From Azolla pinnata (lineage: Eukaryota > Streptophyta > Polypodiopsida > Salviniales > Salviniaceae), in assembly GCA_037176905.1 (NCBI GenBank), contig JBBBWG010013668.1, positions 39,844-81,952 on the forward strand: 42,109 nucleotides of DNA. The letters run 5' to 3'. Position numbers and translations under genes: made by a program. Positions 1 through 13,300 of the stretch are shown here, piece by piece. Numbering within the stretch: the stretch's first letter is position 1; each line of letters begins with the position of its first letter. Below the pieces are notes generated by a model. That model did not search any database. It was not told the DNA's origin and saw only the letters and a list, made by a program, of their open reading frames with translations.

Positions 1-1250
1 GATGAGCCTGCTAATAGATCAAATCTTCAACATGCACAGAAGATCGTTAGTGCAGGGGCGGAAAAAAAGGAAGAAAAAATGGAACAGATTAGAACCAAAG
101 TCAACGCAACACGGATCGAAGGGAAGAATAATCTCCGAGAGTACATGGGCATGGATGGACAATCCTGCAGCAAGGAAGAAGTTCTCGACAAATGTAGGTG
201 TGGATGGATATATATTTTGGGAAGGTTCAAGTCTATCGACATTTTCCGATCTCTGTCTCTCGTACTCCTTGTTAACATCACGAGAGCAATTATCAGAAGA
301 AATCCAGGGGGCTTTGCTTACGTGTGGAACGCATGTATATATCATCGGGGGCCCAGAATGCAAGAAGACGCTCTGTCAAAATCACCGGAAGAAGAAGAAG
401 AAGAGCGATGGTCCAGCTACCTACAGATCGAAAAAGAAGAAAGGTCTTCTGTCTTGGTTGCGTGGAACACTCCGCTTGGGTTTTTTCTCCAGAATCTTGC
501 TTGGTTAGCTGCTACAACAAACAAAGGGGGAGCGGAAGTTATCGAGAACTTAAGGAAAGCCCCCGACAACCGAATGCTGCTGAAACCAACGGACAGGGAC
601 ACTGTGTGTGTGTGTGTTTATTGTTTCCGACGACGAAGGAAGGCACGATCATTACAGGGGCGCAATACAGATAAGCCAATCCGAGTTTTTCGTAAATCGA
701 TCGTTGCCCTTTCGCTGCATCTCAAGTCAGTATCATCATCGCTTGGCGGTGTCCTTCCGAGCTTTTGCGGCTCGTTTCGGAAACTTGGACTATGGAGATG
801 GGTGGCGATAACTAAATAAATCCTGGAACGCCGACTGCCAGCATAAAACCGTCGATTCGCGTCCGGGGGTTCGGCTACCACCGCGCAGAGAAACAACTTC
901 TTCTTCTTCCTTTGCCAGAAGAGGAGTTCCGCGCTCCCGATCCCAATCGCAATCGGCAGGTGTTCCCGGGGGTTTTCGTATTTCGCGGATTCCGTAACGG
1001 TTTCCGAGCGCGTTTTATTATTATTACCAGATCAGCTCGATCCGGATTTCCTGTCTCTAGCCGGATGATTGCGATCGGATTTTCATCGAAAGAGGAGATT
1101 ATTATTGACAAGAGAGTCCGGACTGAATGAATCGAACTCTGCTACTGCTGTTTTTGTTCTGTTTTCATGAGCCTGTTTCAGGGGCATTTTTTGGGAGATT
1201 CTGATTCTGGAAGATGCCGAGGGTATGTTTGCAATTTGCGTAAACTCGTG
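1..1250. other. Upstream DNA, no recognised gene
   Basis: Several overlapping open frames of 60-246 codons occur on both strands. None resembles a known family, none has consistent codon use, and they overlap each other in different frames. A short (GT)n run lies at about 603-617. The stretch is best read as intergenic or distal promoter DNA for the glycosyltransferase gene to the right. I see no tRNA, rRNA or intact transposon in it. Confidence 0.5.
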
Positions 1251-1312
1251 CGAAGAAGAAGACGAAGACGAAGAAGAAGAAGAAGAAGAAGAAGAAGAAG
1301 ACGATGAAGAAG

Positions 1313-1342
<30 letters not shown>
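1251..1342. repeat. (GAA)n microsatellite upstream of the glycosyltransferase gene
   Basis: About 90 bases are almost purely GAA with a few GAC and GAT interruptions. It lies about 670 bp upstream of the ATG at 2011 and is followed by a pyrimidine-rich stretch (about 1388-1500) of the kind often found near plant transcription starts. It produces spurious acidic or polyserine open frames on both strands, which are not genes. Confidence 0.9.
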
Positions 1343-1345
<3 letters not shown>

Positions 1346-1781
1346 AGAGGAAGCAGGAAACGAACGCGAGGTTCCATAGATTCTCTGACCCTTCTTCTCC
1401 TCCCATCTCTTCCTGCCCTCTGTTTTCTCTTCGTCTTCTTCGTCTTCTTCCATCGATCCCTTCTCCTCCTCCTCCTCTCTGATTGTTTTCTTTTCTCTCC
1501 TTCGATTTCGACGGGGGAAGACGAAAAGATCACACGGGAGCAGAGAGAAAGAAGAAGCTCGTACGCCATCGCCCAACAAGCTCTTGCATTTCCTCCTCCT
1601 CCTCCTCGTCGCTTCTTATCCCCCTGGTAGCTCGGTCCACGCTCATAGATCTCGCAAATTCGTTCGTTCGGAGGAGCCAATCTTCAGGGGGGGGGGACAG
1701 GGCAAACGCGTAGCTTGATCCATCCAGCCGTCTGCATTGGATCTAGGATTCCAGACAAGAAAAAGCCTCCTGCTTCAGAGG

Positions 1782-1785
<4 letters not shown>

Positions 1786-1814
<29 letters not shown>
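1786..1814. repeat. (GCT)n microsatellite in the probable 5' leader
   Basis: About nine GCT/CTG units lie some 200 bp before the ATG at 2011. No ATG is in frame with the downstream gene here, so the tract is probably untranslated leader. Together with the (GAA)n tract and the hexamer repeat in exon 1, this one gene carries three different microsatellites in its 5' part. Confidence 0.75.
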
Positions 1815-2010
1815 TCTTCGTCTTGTTGCTGCCACTTCCAGCCCATCAGAATAAGAGGTCTTCCCACGCGCTGTAAGATTGTGCACAGAGATCGGACCTT
1901 CCACGCAACCTGTGCGGAGGAGCAGGGAAATCGAAGGGCGAAACAAGCAGGTTCTGTTCCATTTCTCGCTCTCCTCCCTCCCCCAACACGCGCGACCCCT
2001 GCCAGATGTG

Positions 2011-5000
2011 ATGATGAGAGGATTAGGGTCGCCCCTTCCGGCAGCGAAGCTTCAGTCGAGGCCGTCGCTGGCAACGTCGCTGCTGCTAACCGCATTGCTC
2101 CTGACCTCGGTGTTCGCGTACTTCCAACTGATGCTCTACTCGCACCAGGGCCCGTGCAAGGAAGGGGGAGGAGGGGGGGGGAGGGGGCAAGGGGACAGGG
2201 AAGACAGGGCGATGGCCGACGCGCTGTCCTCGCGGTTCCCGTGGAGATCGTGGGGCTTCTCGCAAGATCCCGATCCCGATCCCGATTCCGATCCCGATTC
2301 CGATTCCGATTCCGATTCCGAATCCGAAGCCTTCCCGGGATTCTTCTTCCGGCGCGACCGGAAGCTGCCGGGGATCGGCGACGGCGGCGGCGACGGCGGC
2401 GGATATGCATCGAATCTCACGCTGCATAACCTGGTGTTCTGCATCGGCGGGGGGCAGCCGCAGGTGTGGCAGCGGCGCAAGGAGCTCATCAAGCTGTGGT
2501 GGAAGCCGAGGTCGATGCGGGGGTTCGTGTGGCTCGACGAGGAGCCCGCGGCAGCATCCGCCGAGGACGCCCCGGAGCAGCTCCCCGTGCTGAGGGTCTC
2601 GGAAGATGCCTCCTCCTTCAAGTACACGCACCCGGTGGGCAGCCCCTCGGGGGTGCGGATCGCGCGCATCCTGCTCGAGACCTTCCGCCTCGGCCTCCCC
2701 GACGTGCACTGGTTCGTCCTCGCCGACGACGACACCCTCTTCTCCGCCCACAACCTCCTCCGCGTCCTCGGCAAGTACGACGCCCGCGAGATGTACTACG
2801 TCGGCGGCCACTCCGAGAGCCACTTCCAGAACTTCGCCTTCAGCTACAACATGGCCTACGGCGGCGCCGGCGTCGCCGTCAGCTTCCCCCTCGCCGAGGC
2901 CCTCGTCGGCATCTACGACGACTGCATCCAACGGTACGCGTATCTCTACGGCAGCGACGACCGCCTCCATGCTTGCGTCACCGAGCTCGGCGTGCCCATC
3001 ACGAAAGAACCGGGCTTTCACCAGGTATGTGCCTCCCCACCCTTTCCGGTTTTTCGCTTTCTTCCTTCTTTTTTTTGTTTCTCTTCTTGCACCCTTGCAT
3101 GGAATGGAGCACATGCGATCGTAGCTCCACACGTTTCGGCTCTCATCTTTGTGGACTCGTTTTCAGCTTAGCTCTTTTAAGGCTTGTGGGCTGCTTGTGG
3201 CTCTGTTTGGGCTTTGTAGTCTGTTTTTAGCTCTGTTTGGGCATTGTGGATTGATTGTCGCTGTGTTTGGGCTTTGTGGGTTGATTGTCGCTCTGTTTGG
3301 GCTTTATGGGTCGATTGTCGCTCCGTTTGCGCATTGCGGGTTGATTGACGCTCTGTTTGGGCTTTGTGGGTTGATTGTCGCTCTGTTTGGGCTTTATGGG
3401 TTGATTGTTGCTCCGTTTGGGCATTGCGGGTTGATTGACGATCTGTTTGGGCTTGTGGGCTTATGGTGGCTTTTTGGGTGCTACATTGTAGTCTGGTTTT
3501 TACCTCTATTTGGGCTTGTGGGTTGATTGTAGCTCTTTCAGGCTTCTGGTCTGGTTTTTAGCTCTATTTGGGCTTGTGGGCTGATTGTAGCTCTTTCAGG
3601 CTTGTGGTCGGGTTTTTTAGCTCTATTTGGCTTGTGGGCTGATTTTGCTCTGTTTGGGCTTGTGGGCTTATGGTAGCTTTTTGGGGCTACATTGTAGCCT
3701 GGTTTTTAGCTCTCTATTTGGGCTTGTGGGCTTATGGTGGCTTTTTGGGCGCTACATTGTAGTCTGGTTTTTACCTCTATTTGGGCTTGTGTGTTGATTG
3801 TAGCTCTTTCAGGCTTGTGGTCTGGTTTTTTAGCTCTATTTGGGCTTGTGGGCTGATTGTAGCTCTTTCAGGCTTGTGGTCGGGTTTTTTAGCTCTATCT
3901 GGGTTTGTGGGCTGATTGTAGCTCTTCGGCTAAGCTGGGCTGCAGGCCTTCAACAGAATCCAAGCTGCTATATTCGAAACCTTTCCCACAAGGGGACAAC
4001 CTGCCTGGGAGGGCGAATCTTCCTTCCCATCAGAGACTCGTCATGTGTTCTGGTTTTTAGCTCTTTTCAGTATTGTGGTCTGGTTTTTGCTGTTTTTGGG
4101 CGTGTGTGCTGATTTCACCTCTTTCAGGGCTCTTTTGCGCCTGTAGTCTGGTTTTTATCTCTGTTTGGCTCTTCTGCGCTTGTAATCTGGTTTTTAGCTC
4201 GGTTTGGGCATGTGGGCTGATTGCAGCTCTTTCGGGCTTTGGTTTTTTAGCTCTATTTGGGTTTGTGAGCTGATTGTAGCTCTGTTTTCAGGATTGTGCT
4301 CTGGTTTTGGCTGTTGTCAGGCTTGTGTGCTGATTTCACCTCTTTCGTGGGTGCTTTTTTTTTTTCCTGGGCTATGTAGTTTGATATTCAAGGAAATCCC
4401 CTTGGGTTATTAGTCGCCCATCCGGTTGCGCCCTTCGTCTCTATCCATCACGTCGAGGTTATCGAACCCATCTTCCCTTTCCTTGGCTCGCTCGATAGCT
4501 TGAGGCTCCTTGTCAAGGCGATGCAAACAGAGCCTAGCAGCTTCTTACAGCAGTCGATATGCTACCAGCCCAACCATAAACTGTCCTTCTCGGTGTCATT
4601 GGGCTATAGCGTGCAAGTCTACCCAAGGATCATGTCGCCCAGAGAGCTGCAGAAAGCCGAGCGGACGTTTCGGGCATGGAATGAGCTAGATTTGGAAGCT
4701 GAATTCGACATCAACACCAGGCCCTCACCGTCCATCTGTGATCAGCCCTTCCTTTTCTTCTTGGAAGAGATCTATGTTGATGAAACCAGCGGCCGGACCG
4801 TGAGCACATACAATCGGCACCGTGCTGTTGATGATCTGAAGAAGCAGGAGTTTTGCTGGTCTCAGCTTTTCCCCCCCGACAAGGTGAACAAGATTCGAGT
4901 GTCGAGTAGACCTTTGGGCTGGAAGTGGTTCCTGGTAAACATTCTGAGCTGCTATTTTCTTGTCAAAGAAAGAAAGAAAGTTATATTAACGCCTCTTAAT

Positions 5001-5326
5001 GACCTACAAAACTGAACAAGGAAATGCATCTTCGAGTGTTTCTATGTCTCAAAAGAAAGCAAGACATAACTACATATGAGAAGTTAGCGAGCCTAGATAT
5101 CTAAGGACACAAGATCATTATCCTCGATTGACTGAAGCTTTTGTCTTTGGAAAATTTCCCACCATGGTTGGATCGAAATATGCATCATGGTCGATAATCC
5201 GTATTTTTTCACCGTGTGTTTTCCCAGGTACCTCGGCGGCAATGCTGCAGCCTTGGCAGGTTAAATAACAAAGTTCTCGATATCTCAGTGGACTCTTGCT
5301 CGCAGGGCATGGTGATCACAACCTGA
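2011..5326 (+). CDS. DUF604 / Fringe-like glycosyltransferase (beta-1,3-galactosyltransferase-like), 3 exons
   Basis: Proposed exons are 2011-3024, 4380-4934 and 5228-5326. All junctions are GT-AG and phase 0, giving 555 aa. The ATG at 2011 is the first in-frame one, and a second ATG follows directly. Residues about 19-42 form one hydrophobic segment after a short basic N-terminus, as in a type II Golgi anchor. An acidic Asp-Pro/Asp-Ser run follows at about 86-107. The catalytic part contains the Fringe-like sequence VLADDDTLF, with Asp 239-241 as the metal and nucleotide-sugar binding DxD motif, then YYVGGHSESH and a Gly-rich GGAGVAVS. Exon 2 begins FDIQGNPLGLLVAHPVAP, a hallmark of the plant DUF604 family, and exon 3 encodes VPRRQCC near the C-terminus, also typical. 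Length is close to the usual 480-550 aa. Acceptor substrate and linkage are unknown for most members. A possible polyadenylation signal AATAAA lies at 5871-5876. The family call is firm; the exact activity is not. Confidence 0.87.
2265..2327 (+). repeat. In-frame hexanucleotide repeat coding Asp-Pro/Asp-Ser
   Basis: Units GATCCC grade into GATTCC for about 60 bases inside exon 1 of the glycosyltransferase. They encode alternating Asp-Pro and then Asp-Ser in the stem between the membrane anchor and the catalytic domain. Because the unit is six bases long, copy changes keep the frame. The stem is normally poorly conserved, so length variation here should be tolerated. Confidence 0.85.
3190..3470. 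repeat. 30-bp minisatellite in intron 1 of the glycosyltransferase gene
   Basis: A 30-base unit, roughly GCTCTGTTTGGGCTTTGTGG followed by GTTGATTGTC, repeats about nine times in register. More diverged Gly/Leu/Ile-like copies of the same T- and G-rich motif continue to about 4330. Because 30 is a multiple of three, one frame (3149-3526) stays open and encodes a hydrophobic repeat of the type ALFGLCGLIV. This open frame is an accident of the repeat: it lies between a good donor at 3025 and the acceptor before 4380. Confidence 0.9.
3471..4379. repeat. Degenerate continuation of the intron 1 repeat
   Basis: The rest of intron 1 is made of variable-length copies built on GGGCTTGTGGGCTGATTGTA and TCTGGTTTTTAGCTCTATTT. 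Some longer blocks are duplicated: the segment near 3455-3550 closely matches that near 3720-3815, about 260 bp apart. This points to higher-order duplication on top of the 30-bp unit. A T-run at about 4355-4366 precedes the acceptor AG at 4378-4379. Confidence 0.75.
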
Positions 5327-7124
5327 TTTTACACTATCATTTCAGTTACTCAAGCCATATTCTTTTTCTGTGCAGACTTGACATTCTTTTTGGATTCCCT
5401 TTCCTACACGTACATTCATCGCTTCAAAGGCTTTACTAAGCTTTTGGTGGTACCCTTTGCTAGGGTATAATATTATGAGCTCAAGAAAAGAAAAGTGAAT
5501 AGTGTTCAAATGTAGCTGGCCATATACCTGCTGTCTTGCCCTTTGGCCTCTGCTCCAGTGCTCTACTTGGGGAGTTAGTTGAAAGTTTGCACATTAAGAC
5601 ACAGGTAAAATCTGGGAGTGCAAGAAGAGCTGTGCAACTCCAAATGCAAAGCATATTGTTGGTTCAGATGGCTCGGGTTTTGCTATGTGTTTGAAGATCC
5701 TTGATGAGAATCTATTGTTGTATCATTTGTCAGCAATGAGAAATGTCCATTTCATGATCTTATGGTTTTCTTTTCAAGCCAACCGCTTGCAAATACTAGA
5801 TGGAGCACATGTATTTATGTTAGTATATGTATGTGTGTGTGTGTGTGTGTGTAATACATTGGCCAAAGTTAATAAAAAGAGCTATAGTCTCTATGTTCAA
5901 TATAGATATGGTTGTGAAGTTAACCTTGTAATTGTGGGAGCTGAGGTCTATTGATCCATTGGATGATAATGCCTGGCTGGATCAGGTATTTGCAGTTATG
6001 CTATAAATTCAACATCGAGATTCAAAACCGAAAATTTTGTGCATTGATCCATCTTTGGACAATTCTGCCAAGATGACTTTGATCTCAAGAATTCGTAGGT
6101 CCCAATGAGTAGCCTTGTTTTTGTTCGATGAATCCAAGCCAAAGCCGTTCTTCAAGACATGTGGATCATCCGGATCTTGATGTCAATGGTTGACTTTTGA
6201 TGTTCACAACAGGGATTGGCATTCTTATGTTTTGCAACGTCCACGGCATGCTAGCGACAAACTACGTTAGGAAGGCGAGGACTGAAGGATTTGTAGGTGC
6301 GAAAGAAGGCGCTTTCGATGTAGTCGTGATTCATACCTCTGTTTGGTGAGAGATCGCATGTTGTACGCCACAGAACCAAAGCCTCCCGATTCTAGAGTTG
6401 CGAATCGTGCTTCCCATGTGGTCAACATGATGGCCCATTTTGGGTTTATTAAAAGCTCCTCTTAAGTGAAATCAAGGTGGTCCCAAGAACATGAGGCTAT
6501 AACACGATTGACCAATAGAAGTAACAGAGTTCGGATGGCATATTTAGTGACCCGTGATTTTGACGAGATCAACGGCTGCTTAAACTCGATTGGGCACATT
6601 CAATTGGCCCTAACTACCATGATGGATCAAAGAAGTTGGATCAACAACTGCTGCTCGACTGATTTACTTGAGGTTAAGACCCAAACACTATGGAGTATCT
6701 TATCTATTGGGTTAGAGTTTTGAGATTTTCACGAATTCACGAATCCTCCATACAAATACGCGTGGTTGCTATCTTCCACATTGCTCTGGGCTGCCAAATA
6801 AATCGAACCACCAATGCATCGTTAAGTCAGTTGGCCGGGGACTTTGGGCACCTTAATCTTTGACGAGCGAAGCATAGTTAGTGTGTAGAGCTCAGGAGCC
6901 ATGCTTCTTTGCAGCTTCGCATCGATGCAAAGTACGATGGGCTCTCCCTTCTACACACCCAGCAGCATCGAATAAATAACTGGAATTGCAAGGAAGCCCG
7001 AACGACGGCGCATCGACGGATATTCGCGATGCACGACAGAGCCGAGCGAGTGTATAGGGAATGGATCGCAGGCCACTTCTGTATGCCAATGGAATTGTTC
7101 TTTCCGCGAGATCTCAAAGAGCCG
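5327..7124. other. 3' flank of the glycosyltransferase gene and unassigned intergenic DNA
   Basis: The first part, to about 5900, is probably 3' UTR and downstream DNA; it includes a (TG)n run at about 5829-5852 and AATAAA at 5871-5876. From 5950 to 7120 I recognise no gene. Short open frames exist, including a 49-codon ATG frame at 6200-6349 and an 85-codon frame at 6466-6723, but neither matches a family I know. The segment may contain decayed transposon sequence; I could not find terminal repeats or target-site duplications. Confidence 0.45.
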
Positions 7125-7208
7125 TAAACCCTAAACCCAAAACCCTAAACTCTAAACCCTATTTACAAACCCAAAACCTTTTAAACCCTAAACTCTAAAC
7201 CCTAAAAA
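7125..7208 (+). promoter_or_regulatory. Telo-box cluster upstream of SWEETIE
   Basis: AAACCCTAA-type motifs recur at least five times, interspersed with variants such as AAACCCAAAA and AAACTCTAAA. The cluster ends about 160 bp before the SWEETIE ATG at 7367. Telo-boxes are known in promoters and leaders of many plant housekeeping and growth genes and bind Myb-like telobox proteins. The CCCTAA strand is the sense strand of the gene. A role in SWEETIE expression is inferred from position only. Confidence 0.65.
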
Positions 7209-7366
7209 ACTGTGGCTGTTTCCATGGCCATGATCTTACCGGCAAGTTTTGCTATTGGGGATCAAAACTATGGATTTTTGGAGAGAACAAAGATCCTTTC
7301 TTCTTGAAGGAAGAAGAGTCGGTGCTAGAGAGCTGAAGCAGGTAGTGTCTGTGTCCCTGCCCGGAG

Positions 7367-10300
7367 ATGGCCGAAGCAGCGGCGCCCCTCTCCAAGCTCG
7401 ACATCCTGATCGCGCAGCTCGAATCCCTTGCAGCCTCTGCTTCCTCCCAACCCCCTGATCCCCTCATCTGCTTCGATCTGCTCTCCGATCTGCTCTCCTC
7501 TCTCGATGATTACCCCAAGGTAAAAAAACGCCGGCAGGAAACACGCATTCTCCCTTTTCAACTGCATTTTCTTTTCCCCCCCTGTGCTTGGGAGTACACG
7601 ATTTCTCTCACGCCCCGGGAAGAAAAAAGACTCGGGACCGAAACGTTGATCCTCGAGGAAACCAGTCTGGACCTCCTTTTCTTGCTTTTGCTACCGTCTG
7701 GGTTTCGATTACGATTCTCATAGGCTGATTGATACAGGAGCACAATCGAACAGAGCAGCTGTCCTTGAAAAGAAAAACGAAATCTTGAAGTCAAGCGGAA
7801 ACTTATTTATTTACAACCGTGTTGGTTTCCATCGCAATTTGCATAAGCCAGCAGAACCACGATAGAAAATGATAGTAGTTCTTGAAAAGACAACAGATTT
7901 TTGAATTCAGAACCAAACCTTACAATTCACCAATTTGATCCGCAGACATACTGATGTATACAAAAGGCTGGAATGGTGGCATATTGGGGCTCACAAATTA
8001 ACTCAGATGAAAGTATTGCCTCGGAATGGAGAAATGATATGAGCGTGCCTCATTACTTTCCATAAACCATCTACTTGGTTGTTGGGCACTGTAACTTTGA
8101 CATACTCCTGAACTGAATTTTGTATGGTGGATGAAGAACTCTTTGATAGCCTGTTTGAGTACCATTATGTTATTAGCCATCTATATTCCCTTGTTAAATT
8201 GAAAAAATTGTTTTTCGCTACGATGCTCACAAACTATTTGTAATTCTCAAGAATGCGTGCTCATTGTGATTACAGATTTGGTTATGCATAACTGATAATT
8301 CTCCCTTTTTGCTAATTGGCCAGTTTTGGATGACACTGATGCTATGTACATACGATGTGAAGACCAAAAAATAGAAGTGATTGGTTTGCTCTATTTGACT
8401 AGAGTTTATGTTGGATTGACAGGCGAATATTCTTGGTTGCCAAAGAAAATGTGAAGATGCTTTGCAAGCTCTTCTAGTGATTGGAGCTCGGCCACCAGTA
8501 CGCCGCCTTTGTGCAAAGGCTCTCATACAGATAATATCGAAAGGGGACAGTATTTCTATTTATTCAAGGGCCAGCAGTTTACAGGGGTGGCTTTTAGAAA
8601 GCAGAAAGATAGACACAGCCGGCTACATTGGTACTTCAGCACGAGTTTCTGCTTCTTTGAAATAAAAATTCTGTAATATCGATCCCCCATTTATCATTAT
8701 TATTTGGGCTTTGTAGGTTTGGCGACATGTCTGGGTGCATTGTATCGATCATTTGGCCAGAAACTTGCTTCTGGGCTTTCTGAGACCAGCAATATTGTTG
8801 CAAAATTGATAAAGTTTTCTGAGGTAAGCAGGGTTAATATGCATGGGAGAGTTACTCTTATGTAATATGAATCAAAGTTTTTCTTTTAATGAAGCTCATA
8901 GTAAGTGTGAGATTTATTCTAAGTAGAAACAACTGTAGTCAGTATATCTTCCTATACGGTGAGAACAATCTATTGTGGAGCTGAATCTCAAGCTCTTAGT
9001 CTGTTTTATATGGTAATTATTAGGGGTCCATTTATCATTTATCTTGTAAGGCCTCTCTTAACTTGTTAGATATGAACATAATTATGACTCATGGATAAGG
9101 TGCTTGGGCCCATTTACGATCTTTATAACTGATCATGAATTATGAAGAAGACTGTACACTCATGGTTTATAAAGCTTACCTTCACAAGCACTGCACCGAT
9201 GGTTTCTGAATAAGATACATTTTTTTCGATTATGCAGAGGATACAAAGAAGCATGCACACTATATACAAAGCAGGACTGTAAGATGTCTATACATGTTCT
9301 TGGGTCTTTTTTTATGATGTTAGGTGATACCAAGCTGATTATATTCTTCAAAAACAGGAGCATTTTCGAGAGGATTGGCACAAATCCAATAATGTAGATG
9401 AAGATCTCACCCACATAATTGGAACATTGAAAAACGATATGTTAACCTACAGGAGCTCTACAGGAATTATGTGTCCATGTAAAAAAAAGTGTAAAGAAAT
9501 GTCTGTGGACAGGTGTAAGATCATCCTTAGGAGGATGATTGAACACATTGGGACGTATGAGATAACATTGTTGGCGATTTATGCCTCTTTAGTGAATTAA
9601 GTTTGTGCCTTTATCTATCTGACTACACTGATTGGGAGTTTTCAAGAAACATTAGCAACGTAGTTTTTTGCCCATTTGAAGAACTACTGTATATTTGAGT
9701 AAGAGTCAAATTCTAAACAAGTCACAATGTTTGTATCTCGTCTCTAAGAATGTTTCTCAAATTGTGTGGTATTTCGGTGATCTCAAATCTATGTTCTCAC
9801 TAGTTGGTCCTACTGGTGTCAATGGCTTTTATATACAGGTATCAGTAAGGCAAGCAGCACTTCAGTTGCTTCAAGATGCATTGGAAGGCTCAGGTGGTGG
9901 TGGACCCACCTCAGCTTATTCAGAAGCTCTGCGTGTTGTTCTAAGAGTTGGTTCAGCAGACAAGTCTTCAATTGTAAGAACCACAGCGGCTAGCTGTTTA
10001 CATGCTTTTGCTTTGGCTGGCGGGCCAGGGATAGGGAATGGTGGACTTGAGAGCTGTTCTGCACTTTGTGTGAAGGTCGTGTTTGTAAAGTTGCTTTCAA
10101 ATGCTGTTATCAAGTGACTATCCAAAAAATATACTACTTGTTATCAAACATTTATTGATGCCAATGTAGGCTTTGGAAGATCCTTCACAGCCTGTAAGAA
10201 ATGCGTTTGCATCAGCATTAGGAGCTTTACTTGCCCTTGGCCTTCATCCAGATGCTCAGGTGCATATCAGATAGATAACATCAATTCTTTACGCTTTGTA

Positions 10301-13300
10301 TGACAATTTGAAGTGTGATTATCGATAAACATGTTTATCATCATTTTGAGTGGATAAAATATAGAACCATTAGCATATGAGAGATTCCTCCTACATTGCT
10401 TCCTTGTCTTTGTTCCGATAGTGTGCAATGCAGGCGATATTGAGGTTCACTGGAATGAAAGAATGTGCCACTATTATGTATTTTAGCCAGCTATAACTGA
10501 GATTGTAATAATGCTGCAGTTTTATTGAATGCATTTATGTACAGATTCTTGACTAGAGTTGAAGTTATTAAGTGGGAGTATTAGCTCCCTATTGTGTTTT
10601 CCTGCTTACTTCAACTCATATTGGTGAAGGTACAACCACATGGAAAGTTGCAATCAACCGCAGGTAGGACTGTTGAGGGTGGTCTACAAAAGCATCTCAT
10701 TGGGCCATTTGTTCGAGGTATCGCCCAATTAGTTATTTTATGTTGGTTTGGTTTGTGTGCTATATATTCAAACTGGCTTCCTTGATAAATTACGAACATT
10801 CAACAAACTCCATGCATTACATTCAATCACTCAACATTTTACACTACACTTTATGTCATCTATTATGTTGTGCTTTCAGCAACAGGACCTCTTTATCGTG
10901 AAATACGAGTAGGATTAAGCATGGCATGGGTTTCTTTCTTGCAGGTTTGTATTTCTCAGTTACATCAACTTAAAATTGTTTTTCTCGGTTGCTGTATGTA
11001 ATCATACACAAGCTGTTCTATATTTAACTTCTGTAAAAATCAGTCTTCTCTTCCTGAGGAGCATCATCTCCTATAAGGTTAATGGTTGAGATTGTTCCTT
11101 GGATATATGAGTGTGTGTGTACCAGTGTGCGTATGTGTATATGTATAGGAACCCCTGCCCTTAGGACACCAGTGTGGGTGTGTGTGTGCGTATAGGAACC
11201 ATCCTTTAGGATGGCTTGTGTGATTTTTGCATGTGTATGTGGATCACAGTGATGTAGTTTTGTGACTAGAAAGGTATCTAGTCTCACATGTGGAAGAAGC
11301 GAAAGGAATTTCCTTTGGCACACTCCAGCTGCTCTTTAGATCATTCCACCCCCTTGGTGAGCATTAAAAGAGGGAGATGGACCCCTCATCTATACAACCC
11401 ACCTCCCAGTTGAATGCAAGGTGCAGTTGTAGTGGCTGATTTTCTAGCTTTTGGCCGTCTATTTTACCATTGGAAAGAATGATTGGGTGTCAACACCTTA
11501 CATAACTTGATGTCCTTAATTCTAATGATTTCACAAACACATTTTGATCTCCCAGGGAATGCATTTTACATATGGACACAGTGATTTTGAGCTCCAGAAC
11601 TTTGCCATCCAAGCGATGGCCATGCTGAGTTTTAATGTTACATCTCAAATCAATGCACATTGTCAGGTAGTAAGGAAGCATATTCTGTTCATTTTGCTCT
11701 TTGGATTGCCGTTTTAGTGATTCTGTCCTCAAGCATGTGTATGCTGTGAACTTATTCCGGAATACCATTTTTACTGATATTACAGTATTCCGTTTATAGG
11801 CATGTGTGCTCTATATCCTACGGGTTGGAATTGTAGAGCAGATGAGTGAGCCAGCCCAAAAGGAGTTCTTGTCCCTCATGACAAAGCAGGCAAGTTTGTC
11901 TTCTGTCATTGCCTCCTCAACTACCATGTAACTGAATGTGTTAATGATTAGTGAGGAAATAATGCTGGTTGGGAAAACATATAAAATTCTGGCCTTCAAT
12001 GTTCAAGCACCAAGGGTCATGGATATTTTCAACTTAAACATTCAATATTAGTGGACTTAGTTCACTCTAGTCTGCTTTATTCTTACGATTCAAAAGGAGA
12101 AATGGCGAGCGTATGAAGTCCAACTTTAACCTTTCCTAGAGATCAGATAAGATATTCTAATGAAATTCAAAAAATCGTGTTCAGTAGTTTTTTGAACATA
12201 GGCAAAATATGCCTAATTGAGATATAAAATGGTAAGATAATATTGACCGTACAAAAATGATCTCGTTTGGAATGAAAGGTTTAAATAACATGGCCATATT
12301 TCTTTTGAACGTTATCTGCCACTTGTTAGTATTGGTGAATAGGGTTTTAATGGAATAATAACTTAAATGGTTTTCCATGTCTCAACAGCTCTCATTGTCA
12401 GACACAAGTGCATCCATGCTGGTGGTTATTCTAAGGACAATATCACATCTTCTATCTGTGCTTGGAGAGGTTCTTTTAAGCTTCAAATCCAGTTACCTAT
12501 GAAGAAAAATATGTTTGTAATCTGTCCTTCTCCTCAGGTTCCTTCTGCTGCACGTGAGCCACTTGAAAATTCATTAGTCATGGCGTTATCCAATCCTACC
12601 ATGGCTGTAAGTTTCCAGTTACTATGCATTTTGTGTTTACATCTGTTGATTTCTCTGACTGTTTGAATTTGTTCTCACAGGTACGGGTAGAAACAGCATT
12701 GACCATTCGAGTGCTAACAGTGGTTGATCCTTTTTGTACAAACAGTCTTATGTCTTTTGGTGTGACAACGATTCGTGCTGTACGGGAGATTCTTGCAGTT
12801 GAGAAGGTATTAGTAGTATATTATTTACAATAGTGTCTTTAGGGAACAGTCAAAATGCTCTCTATAATGCCAGGAGGAGCTGATTTCTGAAGGCCTGTTA
12901 TTTTGTGATAGGGTGATAGGTTGAGACAGGAGTTAGATTCATTACATGGGCAAACATTAATGTTGGGTGCAATTTTAGCTGCATCTCCAAGATTTTCTTT
13001 AGGATTACCATCATGGTATATGAAATGTCCATTATAATTACTAATTGCTACAGCTTGAGAATATGCATCTATAGATATTTCCTGATTAGTTATGTGTGCA
13101 CCTCTGCTCTGTCAGGCTTCCTGCAGCTATCCTTGATATTGCAAAGAGATTAATCCTGGATAATAGGCGGAATCCTGCCTCTGCAGGCTTAGAGAAGGAA
13201 GGTGGATGGCTTCTTATAGCTTCTGTTATCACGTCAATGAGGAAAGAGGTGAGGAATAAAACTCAGTCTATAATTGTAACACAAAAGTTTGAGCTATATC